Shown here in pieces: positions 60,120-64,000 of a stretch of DNA of 64,000 bases; positions within the stretch are counted from its first letter, which is position 1, and each line of letters opens with the position of its first letter. The notes below the pieces were generated by a model, which made no database searches, had not been told where the DNA came from, and was given only the letters and a program-made list of their open reading frames with translations. Origin of the DNA: Erythroxylum novogranatense (Eukaryota; Streptophyta; Magnoliopsida; Malpighiales; Erythroxylaceae); NCBI GenBank assembly GCA_029891385.1, contig CM057228.1, positions 136,613,475 through 136,677,474 on the forward strand. Direction: 5' to 3'. Position numbers and translations under genes: made by a program.

Positions 60120-60299
60120 ACCCTAAATTGAAATGAAGAAATTGAGGAGGAGCAAGCTCTTACTATTTGGGGGAAAAAAAACAGAGAGCTAAAACTCTAA
60201 ATTGAAATTGGGAAATTGAAGAGGAGCAAGCTCTGGTTATTTGAAGAAACCCTAAATTAAAATTGAGGAGGAAGGAAGCAGAAGCTCTCATCATTTGAT
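60120..60299. repeat. Degenerate tandem repeat, three units of 50-75 bp
   Basis: Three successive segments begin (c/a)c(c/t)ctaaattgaaat or a variant and contain gaggag(c)aa and gaagctct/caagctct followed by t-att-tg: about 60120-60175, 60195-60247 and 60248-60299. Confidence 0.6.
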
Positions 60300-62029
60300 T
60301 TGAGCTGCTGAGGTCTCTATTCCCAACATTGGGCCCTGTGTTTTACCATCTTTGAGCAACATAGTAACATGGCTCACTCATTAGGTTTTTGCTTTTGCTT
60401 CAAATTTTCATCTTTCAAAAGGCGTAGACTGACTGACAGACCAGAGGGACTGCAAAAACCAAAAAATGAAAAGGATAGGATACGATACGACGTCATCTCA
60501 TCTCATCCCAATAATGTGTTGATGAAAATTTTACACCTATTGCTGTTACTTTTTCAAAAAGTACCCCCGCTTTGACTTTTTATCCATCTTGCATCATATG
60601 CAGGGTTCATAATTAAAGCTAAGTTGATTGATCTTGAATCCGTAAATTTGATTCAAATTTACTTATAAAAATAGTATTATTTTAATCTAATTTTTTAAAC
60701 TAGTGTTCTTTTAATCAAAAAGGATGTCAAATATGACTCGGCCTGTTAGGTCTTATATGTGATCCGGTCATTATTTGTTTTTCACGTTTTTCTTTTAAAA
60801 ATATGGTAGACCGGGTCAGGAGCAGCTAGGGCTTGACTCAGCCCATTGACAAGCCTAGACTTCAACCCTAATTATCTTAAATTTACATTTTTTAAATGAA
60901 ACAATTTTAAAATGTCTATAATAAATTTGAGTATAGTTTAAATTTTACTGTTGTTTTGTAAAATAATTTTAGTGTGTCAAATAAAAAGATTGCTTTCCAC
61001 GTTCTCGTGACTGGGCTGATTATTATCAGTTTTGGGCCTTTTCTTGTTATAATTTCTTAACGGGCTTATCTGATGGATCCATCTACAATAATGATTTCTA
61101 TTTTTTAATATAATAAAGCGTCTCTTTCACTGTCATTTAACTGTTATATTTAGTTAAATTACTGTAATTAAAATAGACTTGAAGCAACAGCTCATTTGTA
61201 GGGATGTCAAATGTGGTCAGCCTAGTCCCATTTAAGCATGGGTTGATCGGACCATTGGTTCGCTTGACTGTTGTTTCAAAAATGATATTATTTTTAACGT
61301 TTTTTTTTAATATGGTGAATCAGATTAGGCCATGAGCCTTCCTGACCCGATCCATTGATAAGTCTACTCATTTGTGATCATAAAGTTAAAAATAATCACT
61401 TCATAAAAATTCAAAAAAATGTTATGTATATTATAACTTTCTCTAAATTTACATAAAATGAAGAGTCTTGTGTATTGAACATGTTGATTGAGGGCAGTAA
61501 AAATGATATAATATACTATGTAACCCTAAATAATATAAAGTGTGAGATTTTTTAAGTAATTATAGAAATAAGAAGGTTACTTTTTATTTTATCTTTTAAA
61601 CAAAAGATGTGATTTTTATTTTTGTATAGTTTTATGACTGGAAAATATAAAATATACATTTGATTTTCTTTTTCTTCACTTTTAATAATATAAAATGGTT
61701 TATATGCAAAAAGATGTCGGCCGTTTTTTTATTTATTATTACACGAAAAGCCATCAATTTTGACTTCCACATTTAATTGGCGGGGAATCTTAGTATTTGG
61801 AATTTGAAGCATTAAATGTGAGAAAGTCTACGGGCGTGCCCGGGGAAAGTCTACGTGTACTTGGTTGATAGATTTGTGAAATGGTGCATAGCAGCACAGG
61901 GAAGTAATGAAAAGTAAGTCGTTATTTGTTGATTATAATTATAAGGATAATAGTTAATATCTCACTTTTAGATAATATTCCATACTTTTCACTTAGTAGA
62001 GAAATAAAATTTATTTTTAATAATGACTA
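60300..62029. other. AT-rich spacer with a diverged repeat pair
   Basis: Segments 60720-60862 and 61202-61373 share the order ggatgtcaaat, cggcct/cagcct, gatc-gg-c-att, a T-run, atatggt-ga, gggtcagg/cctgaccc-type words and cattga-aag-ct. They look like two old copies of one repeat. A 68-codon frame at 60369-60575 (+) is unassigned. Confidence 0.5.
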
Positions 62030-62345
62030 TTTTAAAAAATATTTTAATATTAATTAATTAATTAAAATAATATAATTAATTAAAATATAATAAAATATAA
62101 CTAATTAAAATATAACTATTTATTAATAAAAATATTGTGATTAAATAATTAAAATATAATTAATTAAAATATAATTTTAATTAATTAATTAGTTACAATA
62201 TAATTAATTAAAATATGATTCATTCATTAATTAAAATATTGTAATTAATCAATATATTGTAATTAATTAATTATAATATAAATATAATTAAATTTTATTC
62301 ATTCCTCTTAACCAACTATTATAATTATAATTATAATTATAATAT
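62030..62345. repeat. Low-complexity TTAATTAAAATATAA array
   Basis: Mostly made of taattaaaatataa words, ending in a run of (ataatt)n at about 62317-62342. It contains almost no G or C. Confidence 0.8.
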
Positions 62346-64000
62346 TAATTCTCATTCCTTACTATATTCATTCTCATTCTTATTACTATTCTTTATACTA
62401 ACTAATCGCCCTAAGTCTTATGAATTTGAAAACAAAAACCCTGCATTTTATTTTATTTGTTTATTTTAATAAGAGTCTTGTAAATTAATAATGATTTAGA
62501 ATATTCAATTAGTTCATTGGTTTAACTGTAAAAACTTCCGTCTAATTTCTTAGTTCAATTTATTTTAATAACGCTCTTGTTAAAATTTATCGCTTTATTA
62601 ATTAATTGGTCAATTTTGTAAATTAATTAATTTTATTTAACAAATTATTAATTAAACTTCAAATTTTTGACATATAAAAGAATCTCTTCCAACTATTTTA
62701 TTTTTTAATTTTATTCAATTTTAGTCGGTTTTATCCAGTGTCTAATATGGTTGAAAATTTTAACTTTAAATCTACTATCTTCTTGGTTTAACTTTCGATT
62801 CGGTTTAAAAACATTATAAATTACACTACCAAATAATGTATTTTCTTATTTGATTTGAAGAGGACAAAAGAAGGAATTATGTAATATAGGTAAACTTAAT
62901 TGACAATTATAATTATTTTATAATTTAAATTATATGTGCAAAATTGAATTATCATTCATTGAGTTGGAGGAAATTATAAAGATAACACTGCAGAGAACTT
63001 GACCGTTTAAAGAAAAATAAGATAAAGGAGAATCTTCCAATATTGGATTCATAATGTGACCTCTTGCTATTTTATTAAAAACTATGAAAATATATGGTAG
63101 TTTCCTAAATTGGAGAGCCATTTAGTTTCTTTAGACCATTAACAAAGAATAAAATTTTGGTATAGATGTGGACATTTTGTATTAACATTCAAAAAGTTAA
63201 TTAAAATATGATAACTAAAGCAACATCAATATTTAGTGGGAGTCCCATTGAGACGTGAGATCTTAAGAAATATGGTAATACGTATCTTTACTCTTATCTA
63301 ATAGAGAGGTCATTTCTAATAAATTTACTTGATAAAATATAGAAAGTGATTATTATAAATTAAAAGAAATATAGTAACTAATCGATGGAGATTATACGTC
63401 TCCTGGGTCATTTTATGTTATTTTAATATAATTACTTAGCACAAAATTTAACTAGGATAATGTTAAAATTTAAATGTCATCCTAAGATAAAGATGGATTG
63501 AAAAAGAGTGTTCATTGAACTTGGTGAGCACATTGGAGAGTGCATAGGAATGCCAAACCTATCCTCTTTAGGGGTCAACATTCAACATCTACTTCATAGT
63601 TACCTAAAATATATCTATTTTTAAATTTTAGGCAATTTTTAATATCAACCCTGATTTAATTTAATTCAAGTGGCCTCCATTATTGGTTTCCCTGTTTAGG
63701 AATAGGTAATTTATAGTCAATTATTGTTTCATTTGTATTTTCTACTACCAATAGTATTAACTATTTGTAGGCTTATCCTTATCCACAAAATCAGATTATA
63801 GCTACAATTTCCCAGACAAGAAATGATTGTGACACAATTTTTAATTACTTAGTATATTTTAATAATTTGATTGATAATAGACTAATTCGTAAATTTAAAT
63901 TAAAATATTTTGAATGGATCAATTTATGAGTTAAATTAGGCTCAACCCATACGAGACCTAATTTCTTAAAATAAAATGACAACATTTTTTTTGAAGAGTT
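62346..64000. other. AT-rich spacer to the window end
   Basis: No coding frame above about 60 codons fits a gene, and no repeat or RNA is recognised. Confidence 0.5.

Overview
The window is nuclear DNA of a eudicot flowering plant. It has split genes with GT-AG introns, long AT-rich spacers, plant-only gene families (plastid S6 with transit peptide, REDUCED WALL ACETYLATION, P-class PPR, PCC13-62-type desiccation protein, invertase/PME inhibitor) and plant LINE, Copia and LTR elements. I cannot name the species. No rRNA, tRNA, CRISPR or operon was found.

Layout. 1-1548: the last three exons of a galactokinase gene (+). 2339-2878: intronless invertase/pectin methylesterase inhibitor (-). 3788-4486: AT-rich MITE-like element. 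5521-5778: small conserved-looking membrane protein (-). 5911-19420: a nested transposon block, resolved from target-site duplications. A ~6.1 kb L1-type LINE (-, duplication acagtctttt) was broken by a 4.6 kb Copia element (-, 5983-10608, duplication ccaac) and by a 2.76 kb solo LTR (13512-16271, duplication ggact). 19690-21927: a second, 5'-truncated LINE (+).

The gene-rich middle holds a two-exon acidic nuclear-type protein (23068-24574, +), a 16-exon RWA wall O-acetylation gene (26641-30039, +), a 4-exon EMC6 gene (30640-31719, -) divergent from an intronless PPR gene (32509-34503, +), a ~525 bp TRIM-like element (36116-36640), a PCC13-62-type desiccation protein (36935-38049, -), plastid ribosomal protein S6 (39421-41501, -; one base out of frame in exon 1), a 9-exon membrane J-domain protein (42179-46548, -) and an F-box protein (50773-51852, -).

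51853-64000 is mostly AT-rich spacer with repeats, a second MITE copy and, at 57903-58253, a likely unannotated two-exon gene for a 39-residue peptide with its own TATA box and CT-rich leader.

The genes do not form a pathway; they are ordinary housekeeping, wall, ER, plastid and stress genes. EMC6, the J-protein and the F-box protein look, from memory, like the Arabidopsis At5g49540-At5g49610 neighbourhood, which suggests conserved microsynteny. The points most worth checking are the micropeptide gene, the S6 frame break, the three-layer transposon nest displacing a small gene's promoter, and two compound inverted repeats (25660-25747 and 46817-46998).
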